Positions 44,076 through 53,711 of a stretch of DNA of 64,000 nucleotides are shown here, piece by piece. The notes under the pieces were generated by a model. That model was not told where the DNA came from. It made no database searches and saw only the letters and a program-made list of their open reading frames with translations. The stretch's first letter is position 1. The number at the start of each line of letters is the position of its first letter. Origin of the DNA: CAWDMC01 sp963803295 (GTDB lineage Bacteria > Acidobacteriota > Terriglobia > UBA7540); NCBI GenBank assembly GCA_963803295.1, contig CAWDMC010000022.1:124001-188000 (forward strand), in the 5' to 3' direction. The translations under genes and the position numbers were made by a program.

Positions 44076-45242
44076 CTAGCGCGTGCTGCTGGACGCAAGA
44101 TGGGGCTGCTCGGCCAGGAACTTTTTGCGTTTCTCTTCCAGAGCCTTGACCAGGTTGTTGTAGTCCTTGCTGAAGGAAGCCACGCCCTCGTCTTCCAACT
44201 GCCGGGTCGCGGCGGTCATCTCGATCCCCACTTCCCCGAGAGCGGCCATCTGCTGCCGTGCGACCTCGATATCCTTTTCAAGCGTGAGATCCACTTTGCC
44301 GTGATCGCGGAACGCTACGATGGTGGCCGGCGGCATGGTGTTCACAGTATGCGGACCGATCAGCTCTTCCACGTAGATCACGTCGCGATACTTGGGATTC
44401 TTGGTACTGGTAGAAGCCCACAGCAGCCGCTGCACCTTGGCACCCGCGTTCTCCAGCGGCTCCCAGCGAGCACCTGCGAAGATCCGCTTGAACTCCACAT
44501 AGGCCATTTTGGCATTGGCGATGGCGATTTTGCCCAGTACACCCTCGAGCTTCGACCTTTCGCCGGCGTTCGTGGCGGACTGCAATTTCGCGTCGAGCTG
44601 CTTGTCGATAAGGCTGTCAATCCGGCTCACAAAGAAGCTGGCCACGGACCCAATCCGGTCCACAGGCTTATTCTCGCTCAGGCGGCGCTCCAAGGCCCGG
44701 ATGTAGGCCTGGGCCACTTCCACGTAACGCTCCACGGCAAACAACAGCGTGATGTTGATGTTGATGCCCTCGTAGAGGCACTGCTCGATCGCCGGCAAGC
44801 CCTCGAGGGTGCCGGGAATCTTCACCATTAAATTTGGACGATTGACTTCCTGCCAGAGCCGCCGCGCTTCCTCTATGGTCCCTTGCGTATTGTGGGCCAG
44901 GGTCGGTGTTACCTCAATGCTGACGTATCCGTCACCGCTATGCGTGCGGTCATGGATGCCGCGGAACAGATCGCACGCGGCTTGAATGTCTTCGACTGCC
45001 AGGCGCTCAAACAGACGGTTGGAGGCCAACCCTTCTTCCAGACCTTTCTGGATGCTTGAATCGTAGTCTTTGCTGCCCGCGAGAGCCTTCTCGAAAATCG
45101 TTGGATTGGAAGTGACACCGGAGAGGCCGTCTTCATCGATCAGCCGTTTCAGCTCACCCGTAAGGAGCTCACTGCGCTTGATGTTATCCTGCCAGACGCT
45201 TTGCCCGGCCTTGTTCAACGCTTTCAACGGATTCTCTGCCAT
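44076..45242 (-). CDS. tal: Transaldolase
   Basis: A 388-residue class-I aldolase-type barrel moving a dihydroxyacetone unit between sugar phosphates. It has GVTSNPTIFEKAL, SIEVTPTLAHNTQGTIEEAR, the Schiff-base Lys141 in NLMVKIPGT, and SRIDSLIDKQLD. The length fits the longer actinobacterial/bifunctional-type transaldolases. Its N-terminus is shared with the downstream PGI. tkt lies 135 bases upstream, and the tal-pgi gap is 640 bases of repeats. Confidence 0.95.
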   Translation of the reverse strand: MAENPLKALNKAGQSVWQDNIKRSELLTGELKRLIDEDGLSGVTSNPTIFEKALAGSKDYDSSIQKGLEEGLASNRLFERLAVEDIQAACDLFRGIHDRTHSGDGYVSIEVTPTLAHNTQGTIEEARRLWQEVNRPNLMVKIPGTLEGLPAIEQCLYEGININITLLFAVERYVEVAQAYIRALERRLSENKPVDRIGSVASFFVSRIDSLIDKQLDAKLQSATNAGERSKLEGVLGKIAIANAKMAYVEFKRIFAGARWEPLENAGAKVQRLLWASTSTKNPKYRDVIYVEELIGPHTVNTMPPATIVAFRDHGKVDLTLEKDIEVARQQMAALGEVGIEMTAATRQLEDEGVASFSKDYNNLVKALEEKRKKFLAEQPHLASSSTR

Positions 45243-45376
45243 TCATTCCTCCTCGCTTTCAGGGATCTCTCAGCCGCCCTTCGATCAACCGTAAAGACAT
45301 ACCGGCAGCCGGCCGGCACTCCACGGGCAGGAAGCCCGTGCCACAGCGATTACTGTTACTCTCTTCTGCAGCCCCC

Positions 45377-47416
45377 CTATTTGTTCAGCAGTTCGTGAGC
45401 TTTGGCCAAGACGTTTTCTGCAGTGAACCCGAATTTCTCTGCCAGTATCTTATAGGGCGCCGAGGCCCCGTAGCGCGACATCCCGATCACGGCTCCTTCC
45501 CCACCGACGTATCGCTCCCAGCCGAAGGGTGCGGCCGCCTCTACGGCAAGGCGCTTGGTTACCGCCGGTGGCAGTACAGTGTCACGATACTCCTTCGGCT
45601 GCTTCTCGAACAGGTCCCAACTGGGCATACTGACCATGCGAGCCGCAATGCCCTGCTCCGTCAGCTTTTCGTAGGCGGCGAGCGAAATCGAGACCTCCGA
45701 CCCCGAGGCGATGAGGATTATTTCCGGCTTTTTGCCGCCCGCATCACCCAGAATATAGGCGCCGCGCTCGACGCCCGCCGCAGCGCCGTATTTCTCGCGA
45801 TCGATGGTGGGCAGCGCCTGCCGGCTCAGAGCCAGAAGCACCGGACCGCCTTTGTGCTCGATGGCAACCTTCCAGGCCGTCGAGACTTCGTTGGCATCGG
45901 CTGGTCGCAGCAGGCACACGTTGTGGATGGCTCGAATCGAAGGAAGGTGCTCGATGGGTTCGTGGGTCGGACCGTCCTCTCCCACGAAAACGCTGTCATG
46001 AGTGAATACGAAAATCGAGCGGATGCCCATCAGCGCCGCGAGCCGCAAGGTGGGCCGCATGTAGTCCGAGAAAATGAGGAAGGTCGAGCCATAAGGGATT
46101 AGTCCGCTGAGCGCCATTCCATTGACCGCCGATGCCATGCCGTGTTCGCGCACCCCGAAGTGCAAGTTGCGGCCACCCCAATTCCCGTGCTCGAAATCCC
46201 CCGCGTCTTTCATCAGCGTTTTCGTCGAGGGCGCGAGGTCCGCCGATCCACCCACCAGCGTGGGCAGAACGGGAGCGATGGCATTCAACACTTTATTCGA
46301 CGATTCCCGTGTGGCCAGCGGCTTATCCTTGGCGCTGAACACCGGAAGCTTCTGGGTCCAGCCTGGTGGGAACTCGCCTTTAGTGTAGCGATCCCAATCT
46401 GCCGCCAGATCGGGATACGCCTCCCGGTAAGCGGCCAGTTTCTTGTGCCAGGCGGAGGTGCGCTCTCTGCCCTGGTCGAGAGCCTGGCGATAGTGCGCCA
46501 GCGCCTCCTCAGGAATGAGGAACTTAGGTTCCAGCGGCCAGCCCAGATTTGCTTTGGTCAGTTTGACTTCCTCTTCGCCCAGGGGCTCGCCGTGCGCGCC
46601 TGCCGTGTCGTGCTTATTGGGGCTTCCGTAGGCGATGTGGGTCCGGCAAACGATCAGAGAGGGCCGCTCCCGTTCCGCTTGCGCCGCCCGGATAGCGCCA
46701 TCCACGGCCGCAAGGTCATTGCCGTCAGGCAGATCCTGCACGAACCAGCCATAGGCCTCAAAGCGCTTGGCGCGATCCTCGGTGAAAGCCAGCTCCGTCT
46801 TGCCTTCGATGGTGATGTGATTGTTGTCGTAGAAATAGATAAGGTTATCGAGCCCGAGGTGTCCGGCGAGCGAAGCGGCTTCAGAAGCGACGCCTTCCAT
46901 GAGATCGCCGTCGCCTGCCAGCGCGTAAATCGTATAGTCGACAATCTCATGCCCGGGGCGGTTGAAATGAGCCGCGAGATATTTCTGGGCGATGCCCATG
47001 CCCGCGCCGTTACCGAAACCCTGGCCGAGCGGACCGGTGGTCGTCTCAATTCCGCGAACCAGGTGAGATTCTGGGTGTCCTGGGGTGCGGCTGCCCCACT
47101 GGCGGAAGTTCTTGATTTCGTCGAGGGTGATGTCCTCATACCCGGTTAAGTGCAACAGGCTATAAAGCAGCATGCAGCCGTGACCGGCGGAGAGTATGAA
47201 GCGGTCGCGATTCGGCCAATCCGGATGAAGCGGATCGTGCCTGAGAAACCGAGTCCACAGGACGTAAGCCATGGCGGCCGCGCCCATGGGTAATCCGGGA
47301 TGTCCGGAATTCGCTTTTTGAACGGCATCAATAGAAAGACAACGTATGGTGTTGATACAGACTTGGTCGAGCTCAGCCTGATCCCTGTGCTTTGGAGTTG
47401 CAGTTTGAGTTGCCAA
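45377..47416 (-). CDS. tkt: Transketolase
   Basis: 679 residues from a TTG at 47416, chosen because GGGGGG lies seven bases upstream and MATQTATPK fits the family; in-frame codons to 47608 give a non-homologous Arg/Ser-rich extension. ThDP-binding motifs are clear: KANSGHPGLPMGAAAMAYVL, the GDGDLMEG...YDNNHITIEG block, and the pyrimidine-domain segments FGVREHGMASAVNGMALSG and TFLIFSDYMRP. It transfers two-carbon units between ketoses and aldoses. It is the first gene of the PPP cluster, and the 360-base region upstream should hold its promoter. Confidence 0.93.
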   Translation of the reverse strand: MATQTATPKHRDQAELDQVCINTIRCLSIDAVQKANSGHPGLPMGAAAMAYVLWTRFLRHDPLHPDWPNRDRFILSAGHGCMLLYSLLHLTGYEDITLDEIKNFRQWGSRTPGHPESHLVRGIETTTGPLGQGFGNGAGMGIAQKYLAAHFNRPGHEIVDYTIYALAGDGDLMEGVASEAASLAGHLGLDNLIYFYDNNHITIEGKTELAFTEDRAKRFEAYGWFVQDLPDGNDLAAVDGAIRAAQAERERPSLIVCRTHIAYGSPNKHDTAGAHGEPLGEEEVKLTKANLGWPLEPKFLIPEEALAHYRQALDQGRERTSAWHKKLAAYREAYPDLAADWDRYTKGEFPPGWTQKLPVFSAKDKPLATRESSNKVLNAIAPVLPTLVGGSADLAPSTKTLMKDAGDFEHGNWGGRNLHFGVREHGMASAVNGMALSGLIPYGSTFLIFSDYMRPTLRLAALMGIRSIFVFTHDSVFVGEDGPTHEPIEHLPSIRAIHNVCLLRPADANEVSTAWKVAIEHKGGPVLLALSRQALPTIDREKYGAAAGVERGAYILGDAGGKKPEIILIASGSEVSISLAAYEKLTEQGIAARMVSMPSWDLFEKQPKEYRDTVLPPAVTKRLAVEAAAPFGWERYVGGEGAVIGMSRYGASAPYKILAEKFGFTAENVLAKAHELLNK

Positions 47417-47779
47417 ACTCAATCCCCCCTTCCTCGATGAAAATGCTCGAACTTCTGAATCAGATCTGTCGTGACCGCGGCAACGGGTAGCCCGTTCCAC
47501 GGGCGCATGGGTTTTCGATACCGCAGACGCCGGGTGAGGTCTTTCCTTTCTGATTATACCTCTTTGGGCGTCACTTTGAACACTTGAGCCAAAGCGGGCG
47601 CTTGCCACTGCTCGAAAGTGGCGGCGAAGCTAACGCTGTGCCACCGCTTCGTTTCGCTCTCGAGCGCGGGCGACGATGCGGTTGTCAGGGCCTTCTGCAA
47701 TCCTGATTAAACACCGTGAGCAGTACAGTCGATGTAATAGAGAGGTGGGTTAAAGGGTGAGGCCGAGCAAGGGGTCGAA
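47417..47779. other. Divergent intergenic region between tkt and the hybrid kinase
   Basis: About 360 bases serving as the promoter region for both directions. A CCACT/AGTGG hairpin lies near 47605-47625. I could not assign a convincing -35/-10 pair to either gene and see no other gene here. Confidence 0.4.
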
Positions 47780-50700
47780 TTGAAGTGCGTCTGGCAGTCG
47801 GTGGACACGCGTATGACGCGGTGGCCGCGTGTAGCTGTCTCTGCTGTCATGCTTCTTCTCGGCGTGATTGGCGCCGCAGGTCAGCATCCGCGGATCAAAC
47901 GCGAAACCCTGCGGACCCTGACTACGGCCCGCAGCGCCCACAGTCTGACGGCTGAGGAAGCCGCGCGCAAATACCCGATTCGCTTGCGAGCCGTCGCAAC
48001 CTACTACGATCCTTATATCGACGCAAGGCACGGGGCCCTGTTTGTCCATGATTCGACGGGCTGCATCTTTGTCGCGATGCCGGCACGACCTATCCTTCCC
48101 ATCCATGCCGGCACCCTGGTCGAAGTGGAAGGCGTCAGCGGGCCCGGAGACTTCGCACCGATTGTCGATCAGGCCACAGTTCGAGTATTGGGGGAATCCC
48201 AGGTGCCAGCTCGCGCCCCTCGGATGAGCCTGAGCCAACTGATGACTGGGGCTCAGGACGGCCAGTGGGTGGAGGTCGAGGGATTAGTGCGTTCAGTTGT
48301 TGATTTCGGACGGAGCGTGCGCATCGACCTGGCTCTGGGCGACGGGAACATCCACGCCACCACCGTGAAGCAGGAGGGAACGGATTATAGCCACCTGCTT
48401 GACGCCAAAGTACTCGTCCACGCCAACGCCGCCCCTCTCTTTACCAAGAAGCGCCAGATGGTCGGAGTGCGACTCTTCTTTCCGGGCTTAGCCCAAGTTA
48501 GAATTGAGGAACAGGCCTTAGCCGATCCTTTTTCTGAGCCCGTTCACGGCATCGATAGCCTCCTGCGCTTCTCCCCGGATCTTGTCTTCATTCATCGCGC
48601 GCATGTTCGCGGCCGAGTCACGTTGCAGTGGCGCGGGCGATCGCTCTGCATTCAAGATGGCGCCCGCGGACTCTGCGCTGAGACAACTGAGACAAAACCC
48701 GTCAGCTTGGGCGACGAGGTCGACCTGGTGGGCTACCCGGCCGTGGGCGAATACGTTCCGGTACTGGAGAACGCCATCTTCAGGCAAACCGGCCCAGGCT
48801 CGCTGGTGGCGCCGGCGCTCGTCACGGCGGAGGAGGCCCTTAGCGGTGATCACGACGCCAAACTCATTCAGATTCAAGGCAAACTGGTTGAGCAGGACCG
48901 GACGGAGAAGGACCGAACGCTGGTACTGTCATCGGGTCACATCGTCTTCACGGCGGTTTTCCCAGAAGATTCTAAGGACAACGATAGTTCCAATTGGCGG
49001 GCAGGCAGCAAACTCCAACTGACAGGTGTATGTTCCGTTGGAGTCGACGCTCGCAAGACGGCTTCCGGGACAGGCGAGGCGTTACCCAAGGCATTTCGTG
49101 TACTGCTGCGGTCCCCGGAGGATGTGGCGGTCTTAGAGAGTCCACCCTGGTGGACTGCCAGTCGCATCCTGGTACTCCTGGCGCTCCTGGCCTTTGCTGT
49201 TCCTCTAGCTATCCTGTGGGTCTTTGCCTTACGGCGGCGTGTAGAAGAGCGTACGGAGGCGCTCCGTGCCTCACTGGAATCAACCGCCGATGGGATTCTG
49301 GTGGTGGATTCAGCGGGGAAGATTACCGCCTACAATCAGAAATACGCCGAGATGTGGGCCATCCCCGCCTCCGTCCTGGCCGCGAACGACACCAAGGACA
49401 CCCTCAATTTCGTAATGCCGCAACTCGCGGACCCCGAGGGATTCCTCCGCAAGGTTCGGCAGCTGTACGCCAACCATCAGATCAAGACCGACGATTTGCT
49501 TGAGCTCAAAGACGGCCGGGTATTCGAGCGGCATTCGGAGCCTCAACTGGTGAAGTGTAAATACGTCGGACGGGTGTGGGGATTTCGCGATATCACCAGT
49601 CGCAGACGGGCCGAGCAGGAACTGCAAAACGCAAAGGAGGTGGCCGAGGCAGCCAACCGGGCCAAGAGCGACTTCCTGGCCAATATGAGTCACGAGATTC
49701 GCACGCCTATGAACGGCGTCATCGGGATGATTGAGCTGGCGCTCGACACGCACTCTCCCCAGGAGCAAAATGAGTACCTTGACTTAGCCAGAAGCTCGGC
49801 GAATTCGTTGCTGGTTATCATCGATGACATCCTCGACTTTTCTAAAATCGAGGCAGGGAAATTCGAGCTGGACTGCATTGATTTCAACCTCAAGGGCGTC
49901 CTGGAGGAGACGATCAGGATGTTCGCCCTTCGGGCCGAGCAGAAGGGCCTGGAACTCGTTTGTGACGTGCGTCCCGAGGTGCCGCGCATGGTCCAGGGGG
50001 ATCCCCCCCGCCTGCGTCAAGTGATCACCAATCTTGTCGGAAACGCTTTGAAATTCACCGAGAAAGGAGAGGTAGTCCTACGCGTCGCGAATGAAGGCGA
50101 ATCTGGCAGCCGCGTGCGCTTGCATTTTACAGTGAGCGACACCGGTATTGGCGTCTCCCCGGAAAAGCAGAAAGTCATTTTCGAAGCTTTCTCACAAGCG
50201 GACGTCACCACAACGCGCAAGTACGGCGGGACAGGCTTGGGTCTGACGATTTCCTCGCGCCTGGTAAAAATGATGGGCGGTAGCATCTGGGTGGAGAGCG
50301 AGGCGGGACGGGGTAGCACCTTCCATTTCACGGCCGAGCTCAACCTGTCGCGAAGCGTGGCCTCCACTCGGTCCGCGGATCCCACCGATCTTCGGGGAGC
50401 GCGCGTCCTGATCGTGGACGACAATAACACCAACCGGCGCATTCTGGCCGATACCCTAGCCCTCTGGGGCACGCACCCGACGGTCGCCGAGGATGGGCCG
50501 ACGGCTCTGCGGGCTCTCACCAGGGCGCAAGAAGCGGGCGAGCCATTTCAACTGGTTATCACCGACGCCCAAATGCCTGCCATGGATGGCTTCGAGTTGG
50601 CGGAACAAGTGAGACAGGAGGTGCGATTGCCATCGCCCGTGATTATGATGCTAACCTCAAGCGGACAACGCGGGGACGCCGCCCGCTGCCAGAAAGGCGG

Positions 50701-51223
50701 GGTGGCTGCTTACCTAACCAAGCCGGTCTGCCAGTCAGAGCTACGCGAGGCGATTCTGAAAGCGCTCGGGCGAGCCTCACAGCTATCGTCGTCTGCAGAG
50801 CCGCGCCTGATTACCCGCCACTCCCTGCGCGAGGAAGGGCCGCTGGGCACTCTTCGAGTTCTCCTGGCGGAGGACAATGCCGTAAATCAGCACCTGGCTC
50901 GCCGGCTCCTGGAGAAAGACGGCCACACCGTCACCGTGGCGGCCAATGGCCGTGAAGCCCTGGCGTTGACAGAGCAACAGAACTTCGATCTCGTACTAAT
51001 GGACGTTCAGATGCCGGAAGTGGACGGTTTTGAGGCTACCGCTGCTCTCCGCGAACAGGAACAAAGCACCGGCGAGCATCTTCCGGTAATTGCCATGACT
51101 GCTCACGCTATGAAAGGGTACGAGGAACGCTGCCTCCAGGCCGGCATGGACGGCTATGTGGCCAAACCGATTCAAGCCGGACGGCTTTTCAGCGTGATTG
51201 CGGCAGTCTGCACCCGACGGTAG
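47780..51223 (+). CDS. Hybrid sensor histidine kinase with two receiver domains
   Basis: An 1147-residue protein with a signal-anchor near residues 15-35 and a large periplasmic part (36-455) resembling repeated OB-fold-like beta domains (TLVEVEGVSGPGDFAPIVD, AKLIQIQGKLVEQD). One transmembrane helix follows at about 457-482. Cytosolic domains in order: coiled linker, PAS (about 494-607), DHp with His638 in SHEIRTPMNGVIGM, HATPase (NLVGNALKF, GGTGLGLTIS), REC1 with Asp929 (VITDAQMPAMDG) and REC2 with Asp1075 (LMDVQMPEVDG). No Hpt domain is present, so a separate phosphotransfer protein is expected. No response-regulator gene adjoins it. The stimulus is unknown. The start codon could lie a few codons downstream. 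Confidence 0.88.
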   Translation: MKCVWQSVDTRMTRWPRVAVSAVMLLLGVIGAAGQHPRIKRETLRTLTTARSAHSLTAEEAARKYPIRLRAVATYYDPYIDARHGALFVHDSTGCIFVAMPARPILPIHAGTLVEVEGVSGPGDFAPIVDQATVRVLGESQVPARAPRMSLSQLMTGAQDGQWVEVEGLVRSVVDFGRSVRIDLALGDGNIHATTVKQEGTDYSHLLDAKVLVHANAAPLFTKKRQMVGVRLFFPGLAQVRIEEQALADPFSEPVHGIDSLLRFSPDLVFIHRAHVRGRVTLQWRGRSLCIQDGARGLCAETTETKPVSLGDEVDLVGYPAVGEYVPVLENAIFRQTGPGSLVAPALVTAEEALSGDHDAKLIQIQGKLVEQDRTEKDRTLVLSSGHIVFTAVFPEDSKDNDSSNWRAGSKLQLTGVCSVGVDARKTASGTGEALPKAFRVLLRSPEDVAVLESPPWWTASRILVLLALLAFAVPLAILWVFALRRRVEERTEALRASLESTADGILVVDSAGKITAYNQKYAEMWAIPASVLAANDTKDTLNFVMPQLADPEGFLRKVRQLYANHQIKTDDLLELKDGRVFERHSEPQLVKCKYVGRVWGFRDITSRRRAEQELQNAKEVAEAANRAKSDFLANMSHEIRTPMNGVIGMIELALDTHSPQEQNEYLDLARSSANSLLVIIDDILDFSKIEAGKFELDCIDFNLKGVLEETIRMFALRAEQKGLELVCDVRPEVPRMVQGDPPRLRQVITNLVGNALKFTEKGEVVLRVANEGESGSRVRLHFTVSDTGIGVSPEKQKVIFEAFSQADVTTTRKYGGTGLGLTISSRLVKMMGGSIWVESEAGRGSTFHFTAELNLSRSVASTRSADPTDLRGARVLIVDDNNTNRRILADTLALWGTHPTVAEDGPTALRALTRAQEAGEPFQLVITDAQMPAMDGFELAEQVRQEVRLPSPVIMMLTSSGQRGDAARCQKGGVAAYLTKPVCQSELREAILKALGRASQLSSSAEPRLITRHSLREEGPLGTLRVLLAEDNAVNQHLARRLLEKDGHTVTVAANGREALALTEQQNFDLVLMDVQMPEVDGFEATAALREQEQSTGEHLPVIAMTAHAMKGYEERCLQAGMDGYVAKPIQAGRLFSVIAAVCTRR

Positions 51224-51321
51224 CTGATCAACACGTCAAACCAAATATTAGGTTCAGCGGCCTGCGGCATATCGCGAGGCTGTTGCCGCTCGTGGACGGG
51301 TAATTCCAGCTTCGCGACTGC

Positions 51322-52674
51322 ATGGCTTCGGGGTCGGCGCCGACTCCTTGGCGGATTCGTGGGCAAACAGCGTTCTTGTTTTGGAGCCCTAACTGTATAA
51401 TATCCCCTCTGGCCTACCGAGAACCAATTCGACCGGCACTGACGTCGCGTGTTCGCCACTCGGCGCTTGTGGCCCTTCTCCTGCTTGCACCCAATCCTGT
51501 TTTGTGGGCATTCGGGAACCGGCAACCGCGATCGCCTGAGGAGGCCGCCAAGCTTGCTGACCGCGTACTCCGTCATGCTATTATCATCGACACTCACGCC
51601 GATACGCCGCAGATGATGCTCGATGAGAGCTACGACATCGGCGATTCCATGAGCCGATACATGATCAGCATCCCCAAGATGCGGACTGGGCATCTCGGCG
51701 GCGAGTTCATGTCGATCTGGGTGGACGTCGATTGGGCGAAGCAGGATCTGATCCATCGAGCCCTCGATTTGATTGACGTGGTGGATGAACAGGTCCGGCG
51801 GCACTCCGATGCGCTCGAGGCAGCGCGCACGGCCGATGATGTGGAGCGAATCCACAGAGCGGGCAAAATCGCCATCCTGATGGGCGTGGAGGGTGGGCAT
51901 ATTATTCAGGATGATCCGCGCGTGCTCGACATTTACTACCTCCTGGGTGCACGTTATCTTACCCTGACGCACACCAAGAATGACGCGATTGGCGATTCTT
52001 CCGGCGACAAGCCCGGATGGAAGGGCCTTTCGCCCTTCGGCCGGCAGATTGTCGAACGCATGAATCGTCTGGGCATGATGGTGGATATCTCGCACGTTTC
52101 GGACGCCACCTTCTGGGATACCATCAAGGTCACCAAGGCGCCGCTCCTCGCCTCGCACTCGTCTTGCCGGGCGCTGTGCCCCGCACCCCGAGATATGAGC
52201 GACGACATGATCCGCGCCCTGGCGAAAAATGGCGGTGCCATCGACATCAACTTCTACTCGGCCTTCCTCGATGCGAAGTTTCGTGAAGCCTACGCGACAA
52301 TCGAAAAGACGATGGATGCTGAGGTAAAGGGTGAGCGGGAGCGGTTGCAGAGACAGGGTAAGCGCCTGACCTACCCGGAGGAGAACCGGATTCGGGCCAA
52401 ATACGAAACAGGCCTGCCGAATCCCAGCTACACCGTGATCGCCGATCACATCGATCACGCAGTGGAGGTGGGAGGCGTGGATCATGTAGGTCTGGGTTCC
52501 GATTTCGATGGTGTCGATGCGATACCGCAAGGTATGGAAGACTGCTCGAAGATCCCTGATCTGGTGCGCGAGTTGGCTCGTCGCGGCTATGGCGAGCAGG
52601 ATCTCCAAAAGATTCTGGGCGGCAATGTCCTACGGGTCATGCGGCAGGTGGAAGCAGCGTCTCGCCGGCAATAA
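51322..52674 (+). CDS. Membrane dipeptidase (M19 family), exported
   Basis: Zinc dipeptidase with IIIDTHADTPQMML, ILMGVEGGH, MMVDISHVSDATFWD, LLASHSSCRAL and DHVGLGSDFDGVD; the His, Asp and Glu metal ligands and the bridging Glu are all present. A hydrophobic signal (SALVALLLLAPNPVLWA) sits unusually far from the ATG at 51322. A possible promoter (TTCTTG-N17-TATAAT at 51373-51401) overlaps the first codons, so translation may really begin near 51430-51470 and the first 35 or more residues may be spurious. It should cleave dipeptides, D-containing ones included, outside the cytoplasm. Confidence 0.85.
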   Translation: MASGSAPTPWRIRGQTAFLFWSPNCIISPLAYREPIRPALTSRVRHSALVALLLLAPNPVLWAFGNRQPRSPEEAAKLADRVLRHAIIIDTHADTPQMMLDESYDIGDSMSRYMISIPKMRTGHLGGEFMSIWVDVDWAKQDLIHRALDLIDVVDEQVRRHSDALEAARTADDVERIHRAGKIAILMGVEGGHIIQDDPRVLDIYYLLGARYLTLTHTKNDAIGDSSGDKPGWKGLSPFGRQIVERMNRLGMMVDISHVSDATFWDTIKVTKAPLLASHSSCRALCPAPRDMSDDMIRALAKNGGAIDINFYSAFLDAKFREAYATIEKTMDAEVKGERERLQRQGKRLTYPEENRIRAKYETGLPNPSYTVIADHIDHAVEVGGVDHVGLGSDFDGVDAIPQGMEDCSKIPDLVRELARRGYGEQDLQKILGGNVLRVMRQVEAASRRQ

Positions 52675-52865
52675 GTCCGAGGTCCACGGCCTTGGCTTAG
52701 CTCGGGTTACGATCATTGCCGTCGTCTGCTATCCTGACATTGGGTGCGGAAAGGCAGGGAAACCTGTGCGGCGATTCGCAGAACGCATGCCTAAAGGTGT
52801 GACCTAGGGGCTGGAAGCCCGTGCCACATCATAGTTCGACGAGATCATTGGGAGGAATTCGCAGC

Positions 52866-53627
52866 ATGAATAGGATTCTCAGACTGACAATTGTCACCCT
52901 TTGCGCCGCCGCCTGTGCTTGGGCGCAGACTACTCATAAATCGAGCAAGGCCTCGAACACGAGCCATCGCCCGGCAGCGAGGCACTCCTTGCTCAATCCC
53001 GCTTCGCTGAACGATAAGGCTCCGGAGACATACAAGGCAAAGTTCACGACTACCAAAGGCGACTTTGTCGTGGAAATAACTCGCGGGTGGGCTCCGCTTG
53101 GCGCCGACCGCTTTTACAACCTCGTGAAATACCATTTTTACGACGATGCCAGCATCTTCCGAGTAGTGCCGGGATTCGTGGTGCAGTTCGGTATTCCCGC
53201 CAAGCCCGCGGTCAGCAAGGTATGGGCGCGTGCAAACATGAAAGATGAACCGGTGACTCAGAAGAATCTGCCGGGCTACCTCACTTATGCGAAGACCGCC
53301 ATGCCGAACACGCGGTCGACTCAGATCTTCATCAATCTCCAGGACAATTCGGAGGGTCTTGACCGTCAGGGCTTCGCGCCCTTTGGCCATGTCGTCGAGG
53401 GCATGGAGGTTATCGGGAAGTTCTACGGTGGCTATGGTGATAATGGCCCTGACCAGGAGAGATTGACGAACGAAGGAAAAGCTTACGTTGACCAGAATTT
53501 CCCTCAGCTCGACATCATCAAGACAGCCGTCATCGTGGGCCAACCCACGCCGGCGGCGCACCATCCTTCGAGTTCGGCACATCCAAAATCCGCCGCTAAC
53601 AAGGCCGCTAATAGGAACGCCCGCTGA
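52866..53627 (+). CDS. Exported cyclophilin-type peptidylprolyl isomerase
   Basis: 253 residues from ATG 52866, following GGGAGGA; an upstream in-frame codon at 52821 lacks support. A signal peptide (LRLTIVTLCAAACAWAQ) precedes a cyclophilin domain: FYNLVKYHFYDDASIFRVVP, FVVQFGI, GYLTYAKTAMPNTRSTQIFI and FAPFGHVVEGMEVIGKFYG. The usual active-site FHR reads FRV and the GGD loop is altered, so activity may be weak. A basic Ala/Ser/His tail ends it. It is 85 bases upstream of a second cyclophilin and probably assists folding in the periplasm. Confidence 0.85.
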   Translation: MNRILRLTIVTLCAAACAWAQTTHKSSKASNTSHRPAARHSLLNPASLNDKAPETYKAKFTTTKGDFVVEITRGWAPLGADRFYNLVKYHFYDDASIFRVVPGFVVQFGIPAKPAVSKVWARANMKDEPVTQKNLPGYLTYAKTAMPNTRSTQIFINLQDNSEGLDRQGFAPFGHVVEGMEVIGKFYGGYGDNGPDQERLTNEGKAYVDQNFPQLDIIKTAVIVGQPTPAAHHPSSSAHPKSAANKAANRNAR

Positions 53628-53711
53628 TGCAGTCGTGACTCTTGCGGTCGACGGGGTACAGGTGCAAATCTTGGCCCTGGGGTTGGCGACTCTGAAAACC
53701 AAAGGAGCAAA

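Noticed and set aside
47417..47608. 64-codon extension of transketolase
   Set aside because: Arg/Ser-rich and non-homologous; the TTG at 47416 has a strong Shine-Dalgarno.
51172..52608. 478-codon minus-strand frame
   Set aside because: Antisense to the M19 dipeptidase with all its metal motifs.
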